Below, piece after piece: positions 7,567 through 14,084 of a DNA stretch of 15,058 nucleotides. Origin of the DNA: Gp6-AA40 sp050742535. GTDB taxonomy: Bacteria > Acidobacteriota > Vicinamibacteria > Vicinamibacterales > UBA2999. The notes beneath the pieces are model-generated. The model had not been told where the DNA came from. It made no database searches and was given only the letters and a program-made list of their open reading frames with translations. The stretch's first letter is position 1. The number at the start of each line of letters is the position of its first letter. The translations under genes were made by a program, and so were the position numbers. The stretch lies in contig JBOGIQ010000125.1 in the NCBI GenBank assembly GCA_050742535.1, positions 1-15,058 on the forward strand, written 5' to 3'.

Positions 7567-10049
7567 GGCTTCTGCTCCTGTTCCAGCCGCGTACGCATCT
7601 GGAAGGGTGCGCTCTCGACGATCCCGCTCATTATCGACTGCAGCGCGTAATTCCGTGGCGCCGATTTTTTGACGATTCCGCGGATTACGGCCATATCCGC
7701 CGGTTCCACGCCTCGGCCCAGCGCGTAGGTCATGATTCGCTCGGTCAGCGTCGTGGCAAACGCCTCGGGACGGCTCAGGATGACGTTCCGCAGCGCAACC
7801 GGCCCATCCACTTTCGAGCCGTCCGCCAGCACCCCGCGCGTGTCGAGCGGCGTGCCGTCCGCGTCGGCCGTGCGCCATCGGCCGACCGGGTCGAAGTTCT
7901 CGAGCGCGAAGCCCACCGGGTCGATCACGCGGTGGCAGCCGGCGCACGCCGGGCTGCCGCGGTGCACGTCGAGCTGCTCCCGCACCGTTTTGGGCTGGTT
8001 CGCCGCACCCTTCGCGCTCTCCTCGAGCGATGGCACATTCGGGAGCGGCGGCGGTGGCGGCGTGTTGAGGAAGGTTGCCAGCACGAACTTGCCGCGGAAG
8101 ACCGGCGAGGTTCTCGTCGCGACGGAGGTCATCGACAGGATGCTGCCGTGCCCGAGCAGGCCGCGGCGATTCGGATCCGTGACCGGCACCTTGCGGAAGC
8201 GCGTGCCGTAGACGCCGGTGAAGCCGTAATGCCGCGCCAGCCGCTCGTTGACGAACGTGTAGTCCGCGTTCAGCAGTTCGAGCGCGCTGCGGTTCTCGCG
8301 GACGATGTGCGAGAAGAGCAGTTCGGTTTCACGGCGGAATCCCTCGCGGATGTTGTCGTCGAAGTCGGGGAAGGCGAGGATGTCGGGGCGGACCTTCGCT
8401 TCCAGGTTGCGCAGCTGCAGCCACTGGCCGACGAAGTTGTTCACCAGCGCGTCGGCGCGCTTGTCGGCGATCATCCGCCGCACCTCGGCGGCGAGGACAC
8501 CGGGCTCGCGCAGCCGGTTGGCGATCGCCAGGTCGAGCAGCCGCGCGTCGGGGATGCTGCTCCACAGGAAGAACGACAACCGCGACGCGAGCTCGACGTC
8601 GCTGACCGTGTGCGCCCCGCCCGGTTTCACGCCCGGCGCGTCGCGCTCGATGCGATAGGTGAAATTCGGACTGGCGAGAATGCGGGCCACACCCGCGCGG
8701 ATGCCGGCGTCGAAGCTGCCGCCGCTCTCGCGCGTGCTGCGGTAGAACGCCATCGGGGCCTCGAGATCGTCCGCGGTGACCGCGCGGCGATAGGCTCGCT
8801 TCGCGAGATTCGACAGTACGCGCTGCGCGCAGGCCGTCTGTGCGGCAACGGCGGCACCCGTGGCGGGCGTGCAGACGAAGAGCCGCTCACGGCTTGGCGT
8901 CGCGCTGACGCCTGTCGCGTTATATGGTCCTTCGACGCCGACGGTCTTCAGCTTCGGCAGGCCGCCGATGAAATGAATCTCCTGGCTGTCGCGCTGTCCC
9001 GGCTGCCACACGTCCGGCGCCTGACCCGGCCGCTCCTTGAAGGTGAAGCCGATGTCGTGCGGCCCGGCGGTCAGCGTGACGCGCGCGGTCATGCGCGCGT
9101 CGAGAATCGAGCGCGCCTCGTTCATGTCCTTCGCCTGGACCTTGTGGTCCTCGTGGCCGCCGATCTCGACGGCGTGTACCTCGGCGCCGTCCACGGTGAT
9201 CACGAATGTATGCGGCAGGTCGTTGCTCTCGACGCCGGCGTAGCCCTCCTCGATGCCGCGGACCAGCCGGCCGAACAACTTGTATTCGCCGTCGGCGGGG
9301 AAGACGTGGCGCACCAGGCGGCCGCCGCGCGTGCCGAGCGGAAGGCCGTCGATGTGCGCGTTCTGGCTGAAGTCGCGGTTGATCGAGTACTCCGTCGTGC
9401 CCGTCGGAGCCTTCGCGTCGCCCACGGCCAGCGTGCTGATCCGCTGCGCCGCCGTCAGGTAGCCGTCGAGCAGCAGCGGGGACGTCCGCAGCGCCGCGGC
9501 GATGTTGTCGAAGCCGAAGTCGCCGCCGTCGTTCGGCAGCAGCGACGACACGTCCACGTCGAGCGCCAGCAGATCGCGAATCGCGTTGCGATATTCGGCG
9601 CGATTCAGCCGGTGCACCACGTAGCGGCCGGGCGTGTTGCGCGCCGCCCAGGCGCGATCCAGCGAGCCCGAGAGCCACGTCGTAAACGCGACGTATTCGG
9701 CCTCGGACGGGTGCGGCAGCCCCTGCGGCGGCATCGCGCGCGCGCCCAGCTTGCGGAGCACGCGCTCCCACGTTGCGGCGTGCGGCAGCACGTTGTCGAG
9801 GCTTGCCGTTTCCAGATTCAACGGATCGTTCGGCGGCTGCGGGCTGCGCGTGTTGTGGCAGCCGACGCAGTTCTTGTCGAGCCACGCGCGGTGGGCCTTC
9901 GCAGGAGACGAGGAGGAAGGAGGTAAGGAGGAAGGAGGTAAGGCAGAAGGAGACGACGCACGAGGCGCCGATGCCGGCGCCGTCGACTGGGCGAGCATCG
10001 CCGCCCCGGCAATCCATGCCAGGGCCGCCGCCATCAGAACCTTCTTCAC
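7563..10049 (-). CDS. Planctomycete-type cytochrome c, DUF1587/1595/1592/1588/1585 protein
   Basis: The GTG start, in a GTGA overlap with the ankyrin gene stop, gives 828 residues with a signal peptide (1-21, cleavage near MLAQ). A Pro/Ser linker (about 26-50) follows, then a first haem site CVGCH (61-65) with a downstream MPPQG. The recognised series comes next: DUF1587 (about 143-208), a beta-rich binding-like region (about 225-345), DUF1595 (about 405-467), DUF1592 (about 483-610, LASRLSFFLWSSIPDARLL pattern), DUF1588 (about 625-725, RRGLLGHGSILSMTSVATRT) with a second haem site CAGCH (702-706), and DUF1585 (about 748-820). These are large periplasmic dihaem proteins of unknown substrate, common in planctomycetes and acidobacteria. 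Electron transfer to or from the DUF1552 partner is inferred. ATG at 10034 is an alternative start. Confidence 0.95.
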   Translation of the reverse strand: MKKVLMAAALAWIAGAAMLAQSTAPASAPRASSPSALPPSSLPPSSSSPAKAHRAWLDKNCVGCHNTRSPQPPNDPLNLETASLDNVLPHAATWERVLRKLGARAMPPQGLPHPSEAEYVAFTTWLSGSLDRAWAARNTPGRYVVHRLNRAEYRNAIRDLLALDVDVSSLLPNDGGDFGFDNIAAALRTSPLLLDGYLTAAQRISTLAVGDAKAPTGTTEYSINRDFSQNAHIDGLPLGTRGGRLVRHVFPADGEYKLFGRLVRGIEEGYAGVESNDLPHTFVITVDGAEVHAVEIGGHEDHKVQAKDMNEARSILDARMTARVTLTAGPHDIGFTFKERPGQAPDVWQPGQRDSQEIHFIGGLPKLKTVGVEGPYNATGVSATPSRERLFVCTPATGAAVAAQTACAQRVLSNLAKRAYRRAVTADDLEAPMAFYRSTRESGGSFDAGIRAGVARILASPNFTYRIERDAPGVKPGGAHTVSDVELASRLSFFLWSSIPDARLLDLAIANRLREPGVLAAEVRRMIADKRADALVNNFVGQWLQLRNLEAKVRPDILAFPDFDDNIREGFRRETELLFSHIVRENRSALELLNADYTFVNERLARHYGFTGVYGTRFRKVPVTDPNRRGLLGHGSILSMTSVATRTSPVFRGKFVLATFLNTPPPPPLPNVPSLEESAKGAANQPKTVREQLDVHRGSPACAGCHRVIDPVGFALENFDPVGRWRTADADGTPLDTRGVLADGSKVDGPVALRNVILSRPEAFATTLTERIMTYALGRGVEPADMAVIRGIVKKSAPRNYALQSIMSGIVESAPFQMRTRLEQEQKP
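9912..9951 (-). repeat. 15-bp tandem repeat encoding a Pro/Ser linker
   Basis: The 15-bp unit GGAGGAAGGAGGTAA (plus strand) occurs twice exactly (9912-9926, 9927-9941), with a degraded third copy from 9942. On the coding strand it specifies LPPSS-type units (about residues 37-48) between the signal peptide and the first haem domain of the DUF1592 protein. Five codons per unit keep the frame, so copy number could vary without loss of the protein. Confidence 0.7.
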
Positions 10050-11692
10050 TGCGCGCCGTCCTTCTTCTCGGGTTCCTTCTTCTCTTCCGCGGCCGGGGGC
10101 GGCACCGGCGTCGGATCGTTCGGGCCGAGCTTCATCAGCTCGCGCACGGCGGCGATCACTTCCTCGCGCGTGTTGCGCTTCGGCCGGTACGCGCGCGAGT
10201 CGGTGTTGTTGCCGGGCGGCGGCGGAGGCTCGGGCTTTTCCGCAAGCTGCAGCGGCGTCAGGTTGTCCTTGTTCACGGCGTCGAGCTTTGCACCTGCGCC
10301 GACCAGTTCGCGGATGATCGGCACCTGTCGCGCGGTGACCGCCTGATGCAGCGGCGTCGATCCGTCCGGTGCCTTGACGTTGGGATTGGCGCCGGCGGCG
10401 AGCAGCACCTTGATCGCTTCGACCGGCTCGCGGTTCGACGCTTCGCGGAACGGCGGCGGACCGAGCCGCTCGAATCCGGGTCCGGCGGCAAACGCCGCGC
10501 CGCGGCCTCCGTTGATCGAAGCAAGGACCGGCGTGCGTCCGACGTTCGCATTGCCACGGCCGCCACCGCCGTCCTCGTCGTTGCCCGCTTTCTTGACCGG
10601 TTTGGGGCTCCACTCGACGTCGGCGCCGTGCTTGATCATCAGCTTCAGCGCTTCGACGTCCGCGGCGACTGCGGCGCGGTAGAACGGCGAGGCATTGATC
10701 TCCTCGCCGCAGCACAGCGTTGACGAGTGCAGCTGGCCGGTAAACGCCTTGTTCGGATCGGCACCCTTCTCGAGCAGCTTCGCGATCAGGTCGAGCGCCG
10801 TCATCTTGTTCGGATGGTCCGCTCGCAGCCGCGACCCGTCGCGCGCCCGCATGTCCGTGGTCGCGTCGTGCATGTCGACGGCGAAGTAGAGCGATCCGTC
10901 GTTGGCATTCGCTCCGAGATCGACCAGCGTGGCCGCGAGGTCGAGCCGGTCGTTGACGATGGCGATGATGAGCGCCGTGGCGCCGTCGCCGTTGGTGAGG
11001 TTGAGATCCGCCCCGCCGGCCGCGAGTGCGCGTGCGGCCGCTTCGTGGCCGTTGCGCACGGCGTACATCAGCGCCGTGAAACCGCCCGTCGGATGGTCGG
11101 CGTGTTTCCGCTGATCGAGCGTGGTGATGCGCGTCTTGCGGTTCGCATCGGCCTGCGCGTCGAGCAGGGCCTTGACGACGGCGGCGTGGCCTTCGGCGGA
11201 GGCCCACATCAATGGCGTTTCCTGCTGGTAGGTGGTCGTGTTGACGTCGCTCGCGGCCTCGATGAGCAGGCGCACGGCGTCGACGCGGCCGGTGCGCGCC
11301 GCAGCCATCAGCGCCGTCTCGCCATCCGGGTGCGCGAGCGTGGCTTTCGCGCCCGCCTTCAGCAGGGAATCGATGAGCGGCGTGTCGCCGGTGCGCGCGG
11401 CCTGGATCAGCGGCGTGACGCCGTACTTGTTCGCCGTGTCGGCCTTGGCGCCGGCAGCCAGGAGCGCCTTGGTCATCTCGACGTCCGAGTGGTAGACGGC
11501 CCACAGCAGCGCCGTCGAGCCGTCGCGCGCGGTCTCGTTGACGTTGACGCGCTTCGCCAGCAGCGCACGCACGGCGCGCAGGTCGCCGTCTTTCGCAGCC
11601 GTGACGAGGGCGCTATCCGTGGCCGCGTGCAGCGCGGGCAGAAGAGCAACCAGCAGGAGCGCGACCCCGGCGAGGGAGTGACGATTAGACAT
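10046..11692 (-). CDS. Secreted ankyrin-repeat protein
   Basis: This 548-residue protein has a signal peptide (SLAGVALLLVALLPALHA, cleavage near residue 23). About ten ankyrin repeats of roughly 33 residues follow, such as DGSTALLWAVYHSDVEMTKA, YGVTPLIQAARTGDTPLIDS and DGSTPLHQAVTARQVPIIRE. The array is interrupted by a longer insert (about 255-400) containing a CCGEE pair of cysteines and a Gly/Asn-rich loop. The tail (about 500-548) is proline- and then lysine/glutamate-rich. Ankyrin repeats bind proteins, so it may be an adaptor or chaperone for the exported DUF1592 and DUF1552 proteins encoded directly after it; this is inferred from the GTGA overlap only. GGGGA six bases before the ATG serves as ribosome-binding site. 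Confidence 0.95.
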   Translation of the reverse strand: MSNRHSLAGVALLLVALLPALHAATDSALVTAAKDGDLRAVRALLAKRVNVNETARDGSTALLWAVYHSDVEMTKALLAAGAKADTANKYGVTPLIQAARTGDTPLIDSLLKAGAKATLAHPDGETALMAAARTGRVDAVRLLIEAASDVNTTTYQQETPLMWASAEGHAAVVKALLDAQADANRKTRITTLDQRKHADHPTGGFTALMYAVRNGHEAAARALAAGGADLNLTNGDGATALIIAIVNDRLDLAATLVDLGANANDGSLYFAVDMHDATTDMRARDGSRLRADHPNKMTALDLIAKLLEKGADPNKAFTGQLHSSTLCCGEEINASPFYRAAVAADVEALKLMIKHGADVEWSPKPVKKAGNDEDGGGGRGNANVGRTPVLASINGGRGAAFAAGPGFERLGPPPFREASNREPVEAIKVLLAAGANPNVKAPDGSTPLHQAVTARQVPIIRELVGAGAKLDAVNKDNLTPLQLAEKPEPPPPPGNNTDSRAYRPKRNTREEVIAAVRELMKLGPNDPTPVPPPAAEEKKEPEKKDGAQ

Positions 11693-11718
11693 AGTTATCC
11701 CCGCGAAATTCTGCGGTG

Positions 11719-11739
11719 ATATTACCCCGCCAGCGGGGT
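11719..11739 (-). promoter_or_regulatory. -10 element with adjoining palindrome upstream of the ankyrin operon
   Basis: The minus strand has TAATAT (11724-11719), a good -10 hexamer placed so that transcription would start about 20 nt before the ankyrin ATG. Touching it is a 16-bp palindrome ACCCCGC-CA-GCGGGGT (11724-11739) with perfect 7-bp arms, which would cover the promoter spacer as an operator. No convincing -35 element is present. The palindrome has too short a loop and no T-tract for a typical terminator. Confidence 0.4.
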
Positions 11740-11757
11740 CAGGAGGGTGGCAAAAAA

Positions 11758-11873
11758 CCGGCTAAAGGCGGACACCACAGTAGGTTGCCTGAGTGGCCTG
11801 GGTTGCCTGAGTGGCCTGAGTGGCCCCGACCCAGGCAACCTAGGCTACCTAGCTAGGCAACCCAGCTACCCTA
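11758..11873. repeat. 3'-end composite repeat, copy 2, with 18-bp tandem units and inverted arms
   Basis: The tract contains a perfect 18-bp tandem duplication GGTTGCCTGAGTGGCCTG (11783-11800 and 11801-11818) and part of a third unit. A mirror half (11832-11873) is written with the reverse-complement words; TAGGTTGCCTG at 11781-11791 pairs with CAGGCAACCTA at 11832-11842. It begins exactly at the TAG stop of the cytochrome gene (11873). It ends in the 21-bp motif 11758-11778, which on the minus strand runs into TTTTTT and may double as that gene's terminator. Confidence 0.75.
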
Positions 11874-12587
11874 CGGGCACGTCTCCGCCACCCGGTTCAC
11901 CACCGCCACGTTGAGCCCGCCGGCGCCGCCCACCCCGATGAGCATGCCGGCGACCGACATCCGCTGGCCGACGAAGGCGTCCAGCTTCGTCAGCACGAAC
12001 TTCAGCGGCATCGTCCCCGACCCGAGCGCCACGCTGGCGTCCGCGGGATCCGACTGCGTCTTGTCGGTTCTCACCGGCTTGGTGGCGTTGGTCAGCGTCC
12101 ACTCGCTGCCGCTTTTCGCCAGGCAGCCGACGACGCGAACGAGGGTGTTCGCCGGGAGTTCGCCCGGCCCGTCCTTGGGGATGATCTGGACGCCGGCAAT
12201 CGTCTGCGGCGAGAGCTCCGTCGCGCCGGCGGGCAGGCCGTTCGATCGCAGAATCAACGCGGTGAGGTCGTTGTAGCTTTCCTGCGAGAGCGAGCCGCCG
12301 TTGCCGTTCGGCATGTTCGTGCTGATGTAGTTCAGCAGGTCGGTAACCGATTTCTGCGTGTTGTTCTGCCAGAACCGGTCACCGCTGAGCGGACGGTTTC
12401 CGTCGGCCGTCAGCGTATGGCAGCCGGCGCAGCTGGCGCCGAAGACGCCGGTGGCACGTGTGGCCTGGGCGTCGGTATAGACACCATCCCAGACCGTGCG
12501 TCCCGGCGGCGTCTGCGAGAACACGACCACGCTGCCCGCGAGCAGCAGGGCAGGCATAGTGATCCACAGGCGGTTGCTATCTGCCAT
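11871..12587 (-). CDS. Exported monohaem cytochrome c with C-terminal beta-rich domain
   Basis: The 238-residue protein has a signal peptide (WITMPALLLAGSVVVFSQ, cleavage near residue 25). A class I cytochrome c domain (about 33-120) follows, with haem site CAGCH (53-57) and a probable axial Met at residue 92 (NMPNG). The second half (about 140-236: VRVVGCLAKSGSEWTLTNAT, LKFVLTKLDAFVGQRMSVAG) resembles the small OB-fold-like domains common in exported acidobacterial proteins; that identification is tentative. It probably shuttles electrons in the periplasm. The ATG at 12587 has no Shine-Dalgarno but sits 7 nt after TATAGT, so a leaderless message is possible. Its start is 39 bp from the divergent dehydrogenase gene. 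The frame remains open upstream without coding character. Confidence 0.9.
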   Translation of the reverse strand: MADSNRLWITMPALLLAGSVVVFSQTPPGRTVWDGVYTDAQATRATGVFGASCAGCHTLTADGNRPLSGDRFWQNNTQKSVTDLLNYISTNMPNGNGGSLSQESYNDLTALILRSNGLPAGATELSPQTIAGVQIIPKDGPGELPANTLVRVVGCLAKSGSEWTLTNATKPVRTDKTQSDPADASVALGSGTMPLKFVLTKLDAFVGQRMSVAGMLIGVGGAGGLNVAVVNRVAETCP

Positions 12588-12602
12588 GGTGCGAACTATA
12601 AC
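12574..12602 (+). promoter_or_regulatory. Sigma-70-type promoter of the dehydrogenase gene
   Basis: TTGCTA (12574-12579) and TATAAC (12597-12602) are separated by exactly 17 bp. The start would fall near 12609, leaving a short leader that contains the GGAGG ribosome-binding site. The -35 half lies inside the first codons of the divergent cytochrome gene. Confidence 0.55.
12595..12600 (-). promoter_or_regulatory. -10 element for a possible leaderless cytochrome c message
   Basis: TATAGT on the minus strand ends 7 nt before the cytochrome ATG, placing the transcription start at or beside the start codon. It shares four bases with the -10 box of the divergent dehydrogenase promoter. No -35 match is seen at 16-18 bp. 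Confidence 0.35.
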
Positions 12603-12616
12603 CCCGTGCACGCCCT

Positions 12617-12621
12617 GGAGG
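12617..12621 (+). promoter_or_regulatory. Ribosome-binding site fixing the dehydrogenase start
   Basis: GGAGG lies 5 nt before the ATG at 12627. It selects this start over the open frame that extends back to 12417. Confidence 0.8.
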
Positions 12622-12626
12622 ATCTC

Positions 12627-13463
12627 ATGAACGACCGACCACCTAGGCAACTCAGGCCACCTAGGCAACTCAGGCACCTGCGGATCGCTGTCGCGTTCGC
12701 GGCCTGTCTCGCGAGTGCCACGGTCCTTGCGCAGCAGCCTGCGACGGGCACGGTGCTGGTCACCGGATCGAACCGCGGTCTCGGGCTTGAATTCGTCCGG
12801 CAGTATGCCGCGCGCGGGTGGAAGGTCATCGCCACGGCGCGCAATCCCACAGCCGCCCCGGAGCTGAACGCGATCGCGGCGAAAAACCGGAACGTCACCG
12901 TCGACAGGTTGGACGTCGAGGACGTCGCCGCAATCAAGGCGCTGGCCGGCAAGTACAAAGGCACCGCGATCGACGTGTTGATCAACAACGCGGGTGTGCT
13001 CGGCGACATGAAGGCGCAGTCGTCCGGCGCGCTGCAGTACGCAGAGTTCGAGGAAGTGATGGCGGTGAACGTCTTTGGCGCGCTGGCGATGGCCGACGCG
13101 TTCCGCGACCACGTGGCGGCCAGCGCGCAGAAGAAGATCGTCTCGATCACGAGCCGCTCGGGAATCATCTCGCAGCCGGGATACCGCGGGCCGTCGTTCT
13201 ACCGCGCGAGCAAGGTCGCGCTCAACATGGTGATGCGCGTCTTTGCCGACGAAGTCCGCGACCGCAACATCATCGTCGCCCTCGTATCGCCGCCGCCGAC
13301 GGAAACGGACATGCTGCGGCAGCTGATCGGCGCGGAAAACGCGGCCCGGCAGGGGAAGGCGCCGGATGTGATCGGCGGGCTCATCAAGGTAATCGACGGC
13401 CTGACGATGACGAACAGCGGCGGGCCGCCGGTTTACTTCGACGGGACCTTATTGTCGTGGTAA
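12627..13463 (+). CDS. Short-chain dehydrogenase/reductase with an N-terminal export signal
   Basis: The 278-residue protein is a classical SDR. The Rossmann nucleotide site is TGSNRGLG (46-53), followed by DRLDVED (93-99), NNAG (120-123), a Ser in IVSITSRSG (173-179) and the catalytic YRASK (Y192, K196). SDRs reduce or oxidise carbonyls or alcohols with NAD(P)(H); the substrate is unknown. The first 36 residues are unusual: a basic stretch (RPPRQL twice, made by an 18-bp DNA repeat), a hydrophobic core and ATVLAQQ, together a good signal peptide. This would place a cofactor-dependent enzyme in the periplasm, next to a divergent periplasmic cytochrome gene. If the hydrophobic region is not cleaved it may be a membrane anchor. 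Start supported by GGAGG and a sigma-70 promoter. Confidence 0.93.
   Translation: MNDRPPRQLRPPRQLRHLRIAVAFAACLASATVLAQQPATGTVLVTGSNRGLGLEFVRQYAARGWKVIATARNPTAAPELNAIAAKNRNVTVDRLDVEDVAAIKALAGKYKGTAIDVLINNAGVLGDMKAQSSGALQYAEFEEVMAVNVFGALAMADAFRDHVAASAQKKIVSITSRSGIISQPGYRGPSFYRASKVALNMVMRVFADEVRDRNIIVALVSPPPTETDMLRQLIGAENAARQGKAPDVIGGLIKVIDGLTMTNSGGPPVYFDGTLLSW
12641..12675 (+). repeat. In-frame 18-bp tandem repeat in the dehydrogenase signal region
   Basis: ACCTAGGCAACTCAGGCC at 12641-12658 is followed by a second copy lacking only its last base (12659-12675). Rotated and reverse-complemented, the unit matches the 18-bp intergenic unit at 11783-11818 at about 15 of 18 positions, so the two belong to one repeat family. 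Being 18 bp, each copy adds six codons (RPPRQL) without a frameshift. Confidence 0.75.
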
Positions 13464-13464
13464 G

Positions 13465-13490
13465 AGGGCAAGCCCTTTGCTGTTTATTTT
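13465..13490 (+). terminator. Weak hairpin after the dehydrogenase gene
   Basis: AGGGC-AA-GCCCT (13465-13476) lies 2 nt after the TAA stop and is followed by a T-rich stretch (TTTGCTGTTTATTTT). The stem is short and the loop tight, so termination may be partial. Confidence 0.3.
13485..13490 (+). promoter_or_regulatory. -10 element for a possible leaderless small gene
   Basis: TATTTT ends 6 nt before the ATG at 13497, and no Shine-Dalgarno is present. The same TANNNT-to-ATG geometry occurs before asd. Confidence 0.3.
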
Positions 13491-13496
13491 GTGGGT

Positions 13497-13694
13497 ATGG
13501 CCAAACGGGAACCGACGTGGTCTGAACGGATTCGCGACCTGATCGAGGAGGTCGACCGCGTTCGCAACGAGAGCGAGCGGACGCGGGGCCATGCCGAACG
13601 CGCGATGAAAGAGCCGTTTTGGCCCGAACGCCGTCGCGAGCCGCGCTTCCCCTCCAGCGACCAGACGCCTCGCGATCATCACGACCGCCGCTGA
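13497..13694 (+). CDS. Small charged helical protein
   Basis: This 65-residue product (MAKREPTWSERIRDLIEEVD at its start) is not recognised as a known family. Residues 8-42 are predicted by eye to form one amphipathic helix or short coiled coil (IRDLIEEVDRVRNESERTRG). A basic, proline-containing and histidine-rich tail (EPFWPERRREP, DHHDRR) follows. No signal peptide or membrane segment is present, so it should be cytoplasmic. A GTG two codons upstream is an alternative start. It lies in the same direction as the dehydrogenase but after a weak hairpin, and may have its own promoter (TATTTT). The other frames here look non-coding. Confidence 0.6.
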   Translation: MAKREPTWSERIRDLIEEVDRVRNESERTRGHAERAMKEPFWPERRREPRFPSSDQTPRDHHDRR

Positions 13695-13841
13695 ATCTGC
13701 CCCAGAGCACGGCCGTTCGGTGTCTCCTCGGATCACTCCCGCTACGTACTCTCGAACCCTCGCCGCCCAGCAAAAAATGCGTCAAATGCCCCAGGCTGAG
13801 CTTTACGGCCTGCGCGTAGTCCGGCTATCGTTGCCGCCCGG

Positions 13842-14021
13842 ATGGCCGACAACGCGCCCCTCACACCCGAACGGTTATCCGAACTCCTTACCCGCCTCGA
13901 TGAAGTGATGACCGACGCGGCGCGCCTCCGCCGTGAGATTACCAAGCAGCTGAACGACCAGCGCCGCGAGGAGCAACAGAAGGTCACGGTGACCCGGAAG
14001 CGGCGCGTGAAGCAGCGGTAG
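13842..14021 (+). CDS. Small charged coiled-coil protein (59 residues)
   Basis: An ATG at 13842 opens a 59-codon frame ending in TAG at 14019-14021. The product begins MADNAPLTPERLSELLTRLD and continues as a single heptad-patterned helix (about 8-45: LSELLTRLDEVMTDAARLRR). It ends in a strongly basic tail (TRKRRVKQR) that could contact nucleic acid. No family is recognised. The helix-plus-basic-tail design resembles that of the preceding small gene but without sequence similarity. There is no clear Shine-Dalgarno. The 147 bp between the two small genes (13695-13841) show no other feature. It lies 63 bp before asd on the same strand. Confidence 0.6.
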   Translation: MADNAPLTPERLSELLTRLDEVMTDAARLRREITKQLNDQRREEQQKVTVTRKRRVKQR

Positions 14022-14072
14022 GCCAGTTAGCCGTTGTTCGTGCGCTTCGTGGTCGATCTCCGCCGGCTCAGC

Positions 14073-14078
14073 TAAACT
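14073..14078 (+). promoter_or_regulatory. -10 element for a possible leaderless asd message
   Basis: TAAACT ends 6 nt before the asd ATG and no Shine-Dalgarno intervenes, so transcription would start at the start codon. The -35 region (TGGTCG at 17-bp spacing) is a poor match. Confidence 0.32.
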
Positions 14079-14084
14079 TATGAG

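Noticed and set aside
7932..9926. 664-codon open frame on the plus strand opposite the DUF1592 gene
   Set aside because: Its Arg/Ala/Val-rich composition lacks any domain, and the minus strand has a full series of conserved domains with haem motifs.
9912..9941. Repeated GGAGG sequences on the plus strand as ribosome-binding sites
   Set aside because: They lie within the minus-strand DUF1592 coding sequence and no plus-strand gene follows.
10050..11504. N-terminal extension of the DUF1592 frame reaching back to 11504
   Set aside because: It overlaps the whole ankyrin gene in another frame and is Arg-rich; the GTG at 10049 gives a signal peptide and a GTGA overlap.
11781..11873. Repeats that might be a CRISPR array
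   Set aside because: The units are directly tandem and then inverted, with no unique spacers and no cas genes.
12588..13112. N-terminal extension of the cytochrome frame to 13112
   Set aside because: It runs antisense to the dehydrogenase gene, and the signal peptide starts at 12587.
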